A stretch of DNA of 61,027 nt from CAZMUD01 sp964569715 (GCA_964569715.1 CAZMUD010000002.1:1-61027), one strand, 5' to 3'. Counted from the first letter of the stretch, positions 8,838-17,179 are shown. The notes: generated by a model from the sequence alone, not told the origin. Numbers and translations are program-made.

Positions 8838-10046
8838 ATGTCATATCAATATACAGCCTATACTCTCGATAAGCGGATTGTGCAGGGTGCGATTGATGCC
8901 ACTTCCGAAAGTATGGCTGAGGAAACCTTATACCGTGCAGGGTATCAGCGTGTCCTCAGCCTGAAAGAGGTACGCCCCGGCCTGAGCTTGGCAGAATTGA
9001 TGCCCACCTTCTTTGGGGTTAAAGCTCAGAGTGTGATTGATTTCTCGCAGCAGCTAGCCACCCTAGTCGAGTCCGGTATTGGTCTTCTCATTGCTTTGCA
9101 GCTGCTTGAGGGGCAGGCCTCTAAAGTTGCTCTCAAAAAAGTCATCGCTGGATTGATTGAGGAGCTTCAGAGAGGCATCTCACTTTCCCAGGCGCTCAGC
9201 AAGTACCCAAATGTATTCTCCTATACCTACTGCCAGGTGATAAGAGCCAGCGAGCAGGCAGGGAATCTTGAAGTCGGTCTCAGGCAGATAGCTGGCTACA
9301 TGGAAAAGCAGGCAGCAACGACGAAAAAATTGACACGCGCTATGTCATATCCCACCTTGGTTGTACTCATGGCAATCGGGGTTTTCGCCATAATGGTTAC
9401 TGTGGCTCTACCGCCGCTGGTTGGACTATTTACCTCACTTGGTGCTGAGTTACCCTGGACGACAAAACTAGTCATCGCTATGGCTAGTTTCCTCGGCAAC
9501 TATAAGCTGTACCTTCTAGGAGGACTACTTACCCTAATTATTTTAATCGTTGGCTACGTGAGGTTACCGGCCGGAAAACTAACCATGGACAGGTTGATGT
9601 TGAAGGCGCCGGTAGTTGGTTCTATCAATATACAACAAAATATGTACCGCTTCTGCCAGTCAACGTCAATGATGTTAAAAGCCGGGCTACAGTTGCCTAA
9701 CATAATGAATATCGTAATTGAAACCGTCGGGAACGGGATTATCCGCCAGGCATTACAGGATACCCGAGATAAACTGCTTCAGGGGCATAGTTTGTCTCAG
9801 TCGATGGCTGCCACTAACCTATTTCCCAAGCTTCTGGTGGAGATGATAGTCGTGGGGGAGAAGACGGGTAACCTGGACTCCACTCTCGCCACCCTTGCTG
9901 ATTTTTATGAACAGAGGGTTGACCAGAGGATTGATACCCTCATATCGATGATAGAGCCCGCTTTGACGCTAGGTATTGGGCTGGTGGTTGCCTTCATCGC
10001 CCTCTCAATGATAACGCCGATGTACTCCATACTGCAGTCTCTATGA
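8838..10046 (+). CDS. pilC: Type IV pilus inner-membrane platform protein PilC/GspF
   Basis: A 402-residue membrane protein with two repeated T2SSF domains (about residues 65-190 and 270-395), each followed by hydrophobic segments. Conserved family features include FSQQLATLVESGIGL, the matching FCQSTSMMLKAGLQL, and GEKTGNLDSTL. It forms the platform that couples PilB to pilin insertion. ATG 8838 is chosen over ATG 8823 because AGAGGGA lies just before it and the protein then begins with the usual YQYTA segment. The stop overlaps the start of the next gene, so the two are probably translationally coupled. Confidence 0.94.
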   Translation: MSYQYTAYTLDKRIVQGAIDATSESMAEETLYRAGYQRVLSLKEVRPGLSLAELMPTFFGVKAQSVIDFSQQLATLVESGIGLLIALQLLEGQASKVALKKVIAGLIEELQRGISLSQALSKYPNVFSYTYCQVIRASEQAGNLEVGLRQIAGYMEKQAATTKKLTRAMSYPTLVVLMAIGVFAIMVTVALPPLVGLFTSLGAELPWTTKLVIAMASFLGNYKLYLLGGLLTLIILIVGYVRLPAGKLTMDRLMLKAPVVGSINIQQNMYRFCQSTSMMLKAGLQLPNIMNIVIETVGNGIIRQALQDTRDKLLQGHSLSQSMAATNLFPKLLVEMIVVGEKTGNLDSTLATLADFYEQRVDQRIDTLISMIEPALTLGIGLVVAFIALSMITPMYSILQSL

Positions 10047-10465
10047 TAACTGGCTACGGTAGGTGTGAGAAGATGGTAAGGACAATAAAGCAATGGGTTG
10101 GAAAGGTAAAAGTCCGACTTCAAGATCAAAGAGGACTAAGTCTGGCTGAGTCTGTAGTCGCGGTTGCCATCATAGGGATCGCCGTGGTTGCTTTTGTAAC
10201 AGCACTATCAGCTGGGTCAATTGCAGCGCGTGAGGGAGGACAGGAAGTTGTAGCGCAGAGATTAGCGCGAACCCAGCTGGAATACATCAAAAGCTGTCCC
10301 TATGATACCACCTATTCTACAGTCGATACACCAGAAGGCTATACCATTTCTGTTGGGGTTGATTCTACCCCTGATAATGATGCTGACATTCAAAAAGTAA
10401 CGGTAACTATCTTCCGAGCTGGTGACAACATTACGGCAGTCGAGAACTATAAGGTGAACCGATGA
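10043..10465 (+). CDS. Minor prepilin, PilV/PulI-like
   Basis: A 140-residue prepilin-like protein. The leader ends in QRG and is followed by LSLAESVVAVAIIGIAVVAF, a class III signal in which Phe at +1 is replaced by Leu but Glu at +5 is kept. The rest is a small extracellular domain with one Cys. The ATG at 10043 overlaps the pilC stop; an in-frame ATG at 10073 would give a more ordinary leader length. It belongs to the pilBC operon and probably helps prime pilus assembly. Confidence 0.82.
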   Translation: MITGYGRCEKMVRTIKQWVGKVKVRLQDQRGLSLAESVVAVAIIGIAVVAFVTALSAGSIAAREGGQEVVAQRLARTQLEYIKSCPYDTTYSTVDTPEGYTISVGVDSTPDNDADIQKVTVTIFRAGDNITAVENYKVNR

Positions 10466-10917
10466 TGAAGTGGCAGCGAGGGTTTACCTTAGTTGAACTG
10501 CTCGTATCCACTGCTATTACCGGCCTTATCCTTAGTGGACTGGGTACGGCTATCTACCAGATTATTACCGTTACCGAGTATGGCAACGATAGGCTAACAG
10601 CCATGCATGAGCTTCAAAACATGGCTCACTGGTTTAGCCTTGACGGGCAGAGGGCGAGCGCGGCAAGCGGCGGTAGCGAGCTGGTGCTTACTCTATCCGA
10701 CGACTCGTCAGTTACCTATACCGTGGTGGGCACTGAGCTTTACCGCACGGCTGATAGCTCAAATATGACGCTGGCACGGAACATCACCAGTGCTAACTTC
10801 TCCGTTGAAAACCGCTTTATCACCATGACCATAACCTCGTCCCCTCAGGGCAGATGGGGAGTGAGTGAGAATGGAACTTACAAGGTTTACCGCCGACTTA
10901 CAGAGGAGCAAGAGTGA
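10462..10917 (+). CDS. Minor prepilin, PilW/PulJ-like
   Basis: A 151-residue protein with a very short basic leader (MMKWQRG) and the canonical cleavage site before FTLVELLVSTAITGLILSG. The soluble part is beta-rich with the pattern of PilW/GspJ-type minor pilins. Its ATGATG start overlaps the preceding stop, and its own stop overlaps the next start. That spacing indicates translational coupling through the minor pilin set. Confidence 0.85.
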   Translation: MMKWQRGFTLVELLVSTAITGLILSGLGTAIYQIITVTEYGNDRLTAMHELQNMAHWFSLDGQRASAASGGSELVLTLSDDSSVTYTVVGTELYRTADSSNMTLARNITSANFSVENRFITMTITSSPQGRWGVSENGTYKVYRRLTEEQE

Positions 10918-12215
10918 TGGATGGCGAAAAAGGACAGGTTCTTCCTCTAGCCCTGGTTGCTCTGGCTATTGGCTCAATGGTCATAACGCCCTTCATCAGT
11001 CACGCCAGCAGCAGCCTTATTGGCTCTCGAATCTACGGGCAGGCGATAGCCGAGCAATACTCTGCTGACGCCGGGGTGGAGCACGCTATCTGGCGCCTGA
11101 CCGACGGTGGTCTCGCAGATGAGTTGCCTTCCCCGGGAGACAACACTATCTATCAGGTGAGTGAAACGGTTAACGGCGTAGCACCTAGCATCACGGTGAC
11201 CAGAGATATGGTGACTATAGCCAGCGATGACTTCGAGAGCGTGGGTTGGTCCGGTGGTAGTGGCTGGCTTGATGCCTGGTATTACGAGGGTGATGCAAGT
11301 ATTGTAACTGAGAGAAGCCCTTACCAGGGAAGCTACCACCTACGGCTGAGAAGAAGTAACGGATATGTAAAGCGGGCCGTTGACCTTTCTGGCTATTCCA
11401 GCGCCAGCCTCCAATTCTGGGCCAAGACTAGGTCATTTGAGCGTGGTGAAGAAGCAAGGTGTTTGGTCAGCTCCAACGGGGCCGACTGGACGGTAGTTAA
11501 GACCTGGATAAATGGAGATGACGACAATACCTATTACTTCTACGAGATTGATTTGTCTTCGTACACGCCCTCCAGTGAGTTCTGGATTGCCTTTCAGGCT
11601 GATATGTCAGGGACAGGAGACCAGCTTTATGTTGACGACCTGAAGGTGGTAAGTGTGTTCACTGGTGCTGCCCTGGGATTGCCGAGCGACGACTTCGAAA
11701 GTGGCGGTTGGTCTGGAGGTTCAAGCTGGCTGTATGGCTGGTATCACGAGGGCACTTCGCAGGTCACAAGTAGTGGTAACCCTTATGAAGGAAACTACCA
11801 CCTGAGAATGAGGAGAGGGAATAGCTATGTGGACCGGGCGGCGGATTTATCCGGCCAGTCTAACCTCCGCCTCCAGTTCCGGGCTAAGGTGAGTTCTTTT
11901 GAAGGTAGCGACTCTATGGAGTGCCTGGTAAGCTCTGATGGCGAGACCTGGACTACCGTCCAGACCTGGACCAGCGCCGATAGTGATAATACTTATCACT
12001 TCTGTGACATCGACTTATCGCCCTACACCATGTCCAGTGAGTACTGGGTTGCCTTCCAGTCGGGGATGAACAACAGGAATGATTATTTCTACGTTGATGA
12101 CCTGAAGATAACAGCGCCTTTTGTCGTCTACCAGATTGTATCTACCGTCGGCGACAGAACTATCAGAGCCGTCGTTAAAATTTCGGACACAACCGTTTCT
12201 ATTCTCTCGTGGTAG
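10914..12215 (+). CDS. PilX/GspK-position pilus protein with two tandem beta-sandwich domains
   Basis: A 433-residue protein. It begins with a short acidic/basic leader and a hydrophobic helix (residues 8-27, GQVLPLALVALAIGS), followed by a PilX-like stretch (YSADAGVEHAIWRL, 49-62). Two copies of a roughly 142-residue beta-rich domain follow, at about 104-246 and 258-399. Each starts SDDFES, contains WSGGS, then YHLR, LQF, CLVSS, DIDLS or EIDLS, and ends YVDDLK. After the second copy the sequence returns to a pilin-like strand segment (YQIVSTVGDRTIRAVVK). The inserted domains resemble MAM or carbohydrate-binding jelly rolls, so an adhesin at the pilus tip is plausible but unproven. It lacks a canonical GFTLxE site. 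Confidence 0.78.
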   Translation: MMDGEKGQVLPLALVALAIGSMVITPFISHASSSLIGSRIYGQAIAEQYSADAGVEHAIWRLTDGGLADELPSPGDNTIYQVSETVNGVAPSITVTRDMVTIASDDFESVGWSGGSGWLDAWYYEGDASIVTERSPYQGSYHLRLRRSNGYVKRAVDLSGYSSASLQFWAKTRSFERGEEARCLVSSNGADWTVVKTWINGDDDNTYYFYEIDLSSYTPSSEFWIAFQADMSGTGDQLYVDDLKVVSVFTGAALGLPSDDFESGGWSGGSSWLYGWYHEGTSQVTSSGNPYEGNYHLRMRRGNSYVDRAADLSGQSNLRLQFRAKVSSFEGSDSMECLVSSDGETWTTVQTWTSADSDNTYHFCDIDLSPYTMSSEYWVAFQSGMNNRNDYFYVDDLKITAPFVVYQIVSTVGDRTIRAVVKISDTTVSILSW

Positions 12216-12244
12216 GTGGAATAGTATGAGCGCAGGAGACACTG

Positions 12245-12805
12245 GTGAAGGGTAAGTTAATGATTACGCTCGTAGTAATTGCTTCAGTAGTAGTCTACGC
12301 TTATTTCGGCATGGGCTATATGAAACAGCGCAATGAGCGTGAGGTGCTGATTTCCCATATTACCGACGTCAGCCAAACACTTGCCCAAATGCCCAAGCCT
12401 CCGCAGGACCTGGAGCAGCGATTAGCAGCTGCTCAGGCTAGTCTGGCTGCCGAGCAAGGTACATTCCCCGGCAAGATGAACAGCACCCATATCATCAATA
12501 GCATTCTCAAGCTGGCCGATGACTGCGATGTTAAAGCCATCCCTTTGATAACTCGACCGTGGTCAATAGAGAATGTTGGGAAATATGGCTATCATGTTTT
12601 CCGGTTAGATGTAACCGTTGAGGGAAGTTTCTCACAAGTGGTCAGTTTCGTTAGCAAATTGGAAAATGGGGAGTTTAGGACACTTATCGTGGAGGACCTG
12701 AGTGTCACCAGGGTTACCGAACAGTCCGAAGGAGAAACTGTTACCGAGGGAATCATGGCTAGCTTGGGTCTGGCTATCTATACGCAGTCTGCGGCTTCTG
12801 AGTAG
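12245..12805 (+). CDS. PilO-like pilus assembly protein
   Basis: A 186-residue bitopic membrane protein. It has a single N-terminal transmembrane helix (residues 5-24), a coiled-coil stretch (about 30-75) and a ferredoxin-like domain with VTVEGSFSQVVSFVSKLE, the hallmark of PilO/GspM-type proteins. It should form the inner-membrane alignment complex with the PilM-PilN fusion encoded next. Translation starts at GTG 12245. In proteobacteria the order is pilM-pilN-pilO; here the pilO-like gene comes first. Confidence 0.8.
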   Translation: MKGKLMITLVVIASVVVYAYFGMGYMKQRNEREVLISHITDVSQTLAQMPKPPQDLEQRLAAAQASLAAEQGTFPGKMNSTHIINSILKLADDCDVKAIPLITRPWSIENVGKYGYHVFRLDVTVEGSFSQVVSFVSKLENGEFRTLIVEDLSVTRVTEQSEGETVTEGIMASLGLAIYTQSAASE

Positions 12806-12827
12806 AGGCGAAGGGTTTGTTTACATA

Positions 12828-14306
12828 ATGTATGCAACGCTAAATATCAGTGCCACCAGCATGAGGCTCCTCTCCGTGGAGGGAAGTCGGGTAAAGAAGT
12901 GGGGGGATGTATCTCTCGCACCGGAGCTGGTCAGGGATGGACTCATTTTACAGCCGAAAGCGGTAGGGGCAGTCATCGACGACCTGTTTGAATCAATGAA
13001 AGTCCCTAAGGAGCGAGTTATCATTACCCTGACTGGCTTGTCCTTTACTTACCGCATCCTGAGCTTGCCCCGGATGAAGCCCGACCTTTTAGAGGAGGCT
13101 ATCCTGCGGGGGGCAAAGAGAGAAATACCACTGCCTCTAGAGGAACTTTACCTTTCATGGCAAGCTATCGGTAGTAAAGACGATGAGATGGATTTCTTTG
13201 TTTTAGGTGTGCCGCGGAATCTTATTGATGCCATGGTTCAGACGCTGGAAGAGGCTGGAGTGAAGCCTTATATCATGGGTCTGAAGCCGCTGGCATTGGC
13301 TAGAGCAGCCAATCGAGGAGATGCCCTAATAGTAGATTTGGAGCCCGATTGTTTCGATATTGTTCTAGTAGCTAATGGTATTCCCGCTATTATGCACACA
13401 ATAACTCCAAGAGGGGAAGGGGCGGATATAGAGGACAACATTCGGCGGCTGGCAGACGAGTTGTCAAAAACAGTAAAGTTCTATAACAGCAGCCACCCAG
13501 AAAACCTTCTTAGTCCAACCACACCTTTGTTGCTGACTGGAGAGCTCTCAACCAATGCCACCGCCAGCAAGATTATCCAAGCCGAGATAGAATACCCAGT
13601 CGAGCCCTTAGTTCCACCACTGGAATTCCCTACGGACTTACCTATTGCTTTATATGCAACCAATATGGGGCTTGCTCTTAAAAAGGTGCCATGGAAGCAA
13701 GGATTAAAAGGAGATGCTACCCGTTTCCACGATATAAACCTTAATATATTGCCTGGTAAAAAAGAAGCTAGAGCCTTCTCAGTATCAATACGAAACATAC
13801 TTCTCACTCTGGCTTTAATAATTATTATTGGTCTCCTATCTCCTCTGTACTTGGTTAAGAGTCAAGCTGATGCTGAAACTGTGCGATTGCAAGCTGAGTT
13901 GAGTGGCGTTAGCCAGGAACTCCGTCAAGCTCGGCTCGCTATCGATGAGGCAAAGCAAATCGAGGACACTATAAATGAAATAGCAGCCGATGTGGAAACC
14001 CTGAAACAGGAGCATCAAGGCATTCTCAGCAAAGAAGATAACTTCGCCAGCAAACTGACATTGGTTACCGATGCCCTTCCATCTGGAGCGCATTTCACCT
14101 ATATAGAGGTAGGAACTGGCCAGCTCACTGTAAAGGGTGAAGCTGATAGCTCCTTCACGGTCATCAGCTACGCAATGGCTTTGGAGTCACAAGGGGTGTT
14201 CCCTGAAGTTCGCGTTGCTGAGATTGGTGAGAATAGGAGTACTGAAGATGAGACCACAGAGGTGGAGAGCAGTGGAGTATTCTTCACAATTATTATTAGC
14301 TTCTAA
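12828..14306 (+). CDS. PilM-PilN fusion protein
   Basis: A 492-residue protein that joins two normally separate pilus assembly proteins. Residues 1-300 are an actin-like PilM domain (family features include ILSLPRMKPD, EIPLPLEE and a phosphate-binding VDLEP segment). Residues 303-312 carry INLNILPGKK, the peptide by which PilN normally docks to PilM. A transmembrane helix (about 323-343), a coiled coil (347-400) and a PilN ferredoxin-like domain follow. The start is ATG 12828; the longer frame would overlap pilO by more than 100 bases with no ribosome binding site. The fusion would anchor PilM permanently at the membrane. It is the last gene of the pilus operon. Confidence 0.85.
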   Translation: MYATLNISATSMRLLSVEGSRVKKWGDVSLAPELVRDGLILQPKAVGAVIDDLFESMKVPKERVIITLTGLSFTYRILSLPRMKPDLLEEAILRGAKREIPLPLEELYLSWQAIGSKDDEMDFFVLGVPRNLIDAMVQTLEEAGVKPYIMGLKPLALARAANRGDALIVDLEPDCFDIVLVANGIPAIMHTITPRGEGADIEDNIRRLADELSKTVKFYNSSHPENLLSPTTPLLLTGELSTNATASKIIQAEIEYPVEPLVPPLEFPTDLPIALYATNMGLALKKVPWKQGLKGDATRFHDINLNILPGKKEARAFSVSIRNILLTLALIIIIGLLSPLYLVKSQADAETVRLQAELSGVSQELRQARLAIDEAKQIEDTINEIAADVETLKQEHQGILSKEDNFASKLTLVTDALPSGAHFTYIEVGTGQLTVKGEADSSFTVISYAMALESQGVFPEVRVAEIGENRSTEDETTEVESSGVFFTIIISF

Positions 14307-14308
14307 TC

Positions 14309-14334
14309 AGAGAGGCTGGTTACCCAGCCTCTCT
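14309..14334. terminator. Hairpin at the end of the pilus operon
   Basis: AGAGAGGCTGG (14309-14319) pairs perfectly with 14324-14334 around a four-base loop. There is no long T-run on either side, so this may be a processing or weak bidirectional terminator between the convergent pilus operon and DUF5679 gene. Confidence 0.5.
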
Positions 14335-14362
14335 AACACCCTTGATAGCTATAAAGTTAGCT

Positions 14363-14503
14363 TTAGCTCTTCCCTATTCTAAACATCTTGGTGCCACATA
14401 CGGGGCAAACACCCTGGGTCGCTGGCTTTCCATTCTTCATGGTTATGGCTTTGGCATCCCGCATTTCTCTCTTGGCACGACATTTCACGCAATAGGCTTG
14501 CAT
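14363..14503 (-). CDS. DUF5679 zinc-ribbon protein (46 residues)
   Basis: A very small gene. The product begins MQAYCVKCRAKREM and ends CPVCGTKMFRIGKS. Two CxxC pairs (C5/C8 and C33/C36) form a zinc ribbon, and the sequence matches my memory of DUF5679, a short family common in Chloroflexota. AGGGAGG lies eight bases before the ATG at 14503. Its function is unknown; an RNA- or ribosome-related role is sometimes supposed for such ribbons. It is the most downstream gene of the minus-strand sulfur block but may be transcribed alone. Confidence 0.85.
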   Translation of the reverse strand: MQAYCVKCRAKREMRDAKAITMKNGKPATQGVCPVCGTKMFRIGKS

Positions 14504-14637
14504 CGAGTCTACCTCCCTTTTTGTTATGAACGATAAACTATTTCCGCCGTGGTGTCAATACCCACAGACGCTTGATATGCAGGTCACACTTCGATGAATT
14601 GTGACTAGGATGACTTGCGCAGAGCTTGTTCTCACTC

Positions 14638-14865
14638 TTAGGTCTTTTTCACATAGACCTTGATTTCCCTACCCTCCTCTTCCACTCCTAGAAACTCGTG
14701 TCCGGTGGCCTGGCACCATGCCGGCATGTCCTGAGTAATCCCCTTATCATCAGCCACCACTTCCAGAACCTCACCCTGCTTGAGCTGTTTAATCTTCTCC
14801 GCAGTTTTGACAATAGGCATAGGACAGTAAAGCCCTATGCAATCCAAGCTCTGGTCTGCCTTCAT
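14638..14865 (-). CDS. TusA/SirA-family sulfur carrier protein
   Basis: A 75-residue protein with the TusA fold signature: an N-terminal beta strand ending in CIGLYCPMPIVKT, where C14 in the CPxP motif is the persulfide-carrying cysteine, and a C-terminal EEEGREIKVYVKK strand. TusA proteins accept sulfane sulfur from cysteine desulfurases and pass it on to tRNA thiolation, molybdopterin synthesis or other sulfur transfer. ATG 14865 is chosen because AAGGAGG sits five bases upstream; a GTG at 14892 lies in the same frame. The neighbouring DsrE-like and cysteine desulfurase genes fit a sulfur relay, and formate dehydrogenase needs sulfuration. Confidence 0.9.
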   Translation of the reverse strand: MKADQSLDCIGLYCPMPIVKTAEKIKQLKQGEVLEVVADDKGITQDMPAWCQATGHEFLGVEEEGREIKVYVKKT

Positions 14866-14900
14866 CTCCTCCTCCTTGATTTGCCTCAGCACAATTCTGG

Positions 14901-15389
14901 TTAGATGAAGAGGGTCACCTTTGACTGGCGAGCTTCGCCCAGGAAATAGGCAGCGCCAGCCAGACTCTCCACTTCACTGCGGAAAGTGTCTGTTACTGGA
15001 GGCAAGCCCATCACCCCACACGTAGTGGTGCAAGCAATAAGTTTTACCCCCATTTGATGTGCCATAGCGATAAACTCGTCGATGGACGGCATATTAGTAT
15101 CCTTCATCAGCTGTTTCATCATCCAGGTACCGAGGCCAAACATATTAAACTTGGAAAGCTTTAGCCGCCTGGAGCCGCCCCGGTTTATGAGGTTCAGCAT
15201 CTTCCTCATCAGCCCTTTGCTCTTAATGCTACCTTCATTTCTTTTAATAATGTTCAGTCCCCAGAAAGTGAAGAACATGCTCACCTCCATCCCCATACTG
15301 GCGCCAGTTACCGCCAGCATAAAAGCAGCCAAGGCCCGTTCCAAGTCCCCGCTTAAGACAGCTATGGTTAATTTTTCCTTCTCTGCCAT
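14901..15389 (-). CDS. DsrE/DsrF/DrsH-like sulfurtransferase-family protein
   Basis: A 162-residue protein of the DsrE/F/H-like fold, with the family's LERALAAFMLAVTGASMGMEVSMFFTFWGL segment (broken here by no transmembrane requirement) and a C-terminal CTTTCGVMGL motif with two cysteines, which could carry persulfide. The basic middle region (RGGSRRLKLSK) is typical of the long DsrE subgroup often found next to TusA. Such proteins act in intracellular sulfur trafficking. The gene is followed by tusA with a short gap and probably shares a transcript with the iscS-iscU genes upstream. Confidence 0.85.
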   Translation of the reverse strand: MAEKEKLTIAVLSGDLERALAAFMLAVTGASMGMEVSMFFTFWGLNIIKRNEGSIKSKGLMRKMLNLINRGGSRRLKLSKFNMFGLGTWMMKQLMKDTNMPSIDEFIAMAHQMGVKLIACTTTCGVMGLPPVTDTFRSEVESLAGAAYFLGEARQSKVTLFI

Positions 15390-15412
15390 TTAGACCTCCA
15401 TTTAAAGCAACC

Positions 15413-15598
15413 TCAACCCTTAATCTCAGTCCCACAATGTGGGCAGACCCTATTCTCCCGGGGCACAGGTTCACGGCACTTAGGACAGTAAAATATGGTT
15501 ACTCTGCAAGCCTGGCAGTATGGGAAATTGGCCTCCATTATCTCCGTATCACAGTAGGGACAGAAAATAGGCTTTCTTTCTTCTTTTTGTTCTGTCAT
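15413..15598 (-). CDS. Zinc-ribbon protein
   Basis: A 61-residue protein built from CxxC knuckles: FCPYCDTEI, YCQAC, YCPKCREPV and CPHCGTEI. Eight cysteines in four pairs could hold two zinc ions or an Fe-S centre. The ATG overlaps the iscU stop (TGATG), and the purine-rich end of iscU supplies the ribosome binding site, so the two are translationally coupled. Function is unknown; the position suggests a part in the sulfur/Fe-S block. Confidence 0.8.
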   Translation of the reverse strand: MTEQKEERKPIFCPYCDTEIMEANFPYCQACRVTIFYCPKCREPVPRENRVCPHCGTEIKG

Positions 15599-15990
15599 CA
15601 CTCCTTTCCTCCTCCTTTCGCCTTCTTGCTCAGGTAATCTTGTATAGCTTTATGCAAAGCTTGGGCACCCAGATTGGAGCAGTGAAACTTGTTTTTGGGC
15701 AATCCCTCAAGTTCATTAGCCACCGAGCGGGGAGTGATTTTCATCGCTTCTTCCAGTGTCTTGCCCTTAGCCATTTCACTGACCATACTGGAAACGGCAA
15801 TGGCTGCGCCACAACCGAAGGTCTTGAACTTAACATCCTCCAGGTGGTCATCTTTAACCTTTATGTAGAAGGTCATCATGTCCCCGCATACCGGGTTGCC
15901 TTCCTCACCAACTCCGTCTGGATTTTCGAGTTCCCCTACATTGCGGGGATTCATAAAGTGTTCCATTACCTTTTCGCTATATACCGGCAT
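15598..15990 (-). CDS. iscU: Fe-S cluster scaffold IscU
   Basis: A 130-residue scaffold protein on which Fe-S clusters are assembled. The three ligand cysteines are present (C35 in NPVCGD, C60 in FGCGAA, C104 in FHCSNL), with Asp37 after the first. The N-terminus YSEKVMEHFMNPRNVG is the family hallmark. The usual LPPVK chaperone-binding motif is not present; the equivalent region reads ITPRSVANELEGLP. The gene lies 1 base downstream of the iscS-like gene. Its partner is unusual because that IscS homologue lacks the PLP lysine. Confidence 0.95.
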   Translation of the reverse strand: MPVYSEKVMEHFMNPRNVGELENPDGVGEEGNPVCGDMMTFYIKVKDDHLEDVKFKTFGCGAAIAVSSMVSEMAKGKTLEEAMKITPRSVANELEGLPKNKFHCSNLGAQALHKAIQDYLSKKAKGGGKE

Positions 15991-15991
15991 A

Positions 15992-17179
15992 TTACTTGCC
16001 TCCTTTACTTTCTTTTATGAATTTGGCGTAAAGTGGCGACATCTGCCGCAGTCTGTCTACGATGGGAGGCAGTACCTCAAGGACATAGTCTATATCTTTA
16101 GCGGTATTATCTATGCCCAGGCTAAAGAGGAGGGAGCCCTGGGCCAGCTCGTGAGATATCCCCATGGCGATGAGCACGTGTGAGGCTTTAAGAGCCCTTG
16201 AGGTGCAGGCTGAACCACTGGAGACGGCGACTCCTTGGCTATTTAATAACATAAGCATGGATTCACCCTCGATAAACTCCACGCAGAAGCTGGCGTGTCC
16301 GGGAAGGCGATTTTGTGGGTGACCGGTAACCACTACGTGGTCAATCTTACCTGGCAATTCCGTTAGCAAGCGGTCACGGAGTGGAGTGAGATGCTCTACT
16401 TGAGCCGCCACATTCGTTGTAGCCAGTTCAGCAGCCTTACCCAGACCGACAATAGCTGGGACATTCTCTGTGCCGGCACGCCGCCCTCCCTCCTGCACAC
16501 CACCATCAAGAAGAGGCATAATGCGCACTCCCTTTCGCACCCAGAGGGCACCTATTCCTTTGGGACCGTAGAACTGGTTTCCGGCCAGGCTCAAGCTGTC
16601 CACCCCCAATCTCTTTACATCTACCGGTATAGTTCCAGCCGTAGCCACGGCATCAGTATGGAAGACCACGTTATTCTCTCTGGTTATTCTGGCAATCTCC
16701 TGTATTGGCTCTATGGTGCCCGCCTCGCCATTGGCATGCATCACTGATACGAGTATAGTATCTTTCCTCAAGCTTTTTCGCACATCCTCTGGGTCAACTA
16801 GACCATGCTTATCCACCGGCACCAGGCTCAGCTCAAAGCCCCATTTCTCCAGAGTTCTGGCTGAGTGCAGTACTGAGAAATGCTCAATAGCCGATACGAC
16901 CACATGCTTACCCTTATTTTGTTTAACTAGCGTCAGCCCCTTAATGGCGAAATTGTTGCTTTCAGTGCCGCTGCCGGTAAAGATTATCTCCTCGGCATCG
17001 GCACCGATAAGTTGAGCCACCTGCGCTCGAGCAACCTCCACTGCTTCCCGCGCAGCATCACCCCAGTTGTGAAGTGAGGATGGGTTGCCATAAGTCTCAC
17101 CCAGGAATGGCGTCATTGCCTGCCAAACCTCAGGGTGAAGTGGAGTAGCGGAGGCATTATCCAAATAGACTTTTCTCAT
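15992..17179 (-). CDS. IscS/NifS-like protein lacking the PLP-binding lysine
   Basis: A 395-residue fold-type I aminotransferase-like protein closely related to cysteine desulfurase. Family features include the N-terminal YLDNASATPLHPEV, GSGTESNNFAIKG, AIEH and the catalytic-loop Cys in SSGSACTSRAL. However, the segment that is SAHK in IscS reads AGNQ here, so the Schiff-base lysine is Gln and the preceding His is Asn. The Gln that contacts the PLP oxygen (DAVQ) is Ala (DAVA). The frame is intact and lies directly upstream of iscU, so the protein is probably made. A similar lysine-less IscS is known from Archaeoglobus fulgidus. A scaffold or non-PLP sulfur-transfer role is inferred. Confidence 0.9.
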   Translation of the reverse strand: MRKVYLDNASATPLHPEVWQAMTPFLGETYGNPSSLHNWGDAAREAVEVARAQVAQLIGADAEEIIFTGSGTESNNFAIKGLTLVKQNKGKHVVVSAIEHFSVLHSARTLEKWGFELSLVPVDKHGLVDPEDVRKSLRKDTILVSVMHANGEAGTIEPIQEIARITRENNVVFHTDAVATAGTIPVDVKRLGVDSLSLAGNQFYGPKGIGALWVRKGVRIMPLLDGGVQEGGRRAGTENVPAIVGLGKAAELATTNVAAQVEHLTPLRDRLLTELPGKIDHVVVTGHPQNRLPGHASFCVEFIEGESMLMLLNSQGVAVSSGSACTSRALKASHVLIAMGISHELAQGSLLFSLGIDNTAKDIDYVLEVLPPIVDRLRQMSPLYAKFIKESKGGK

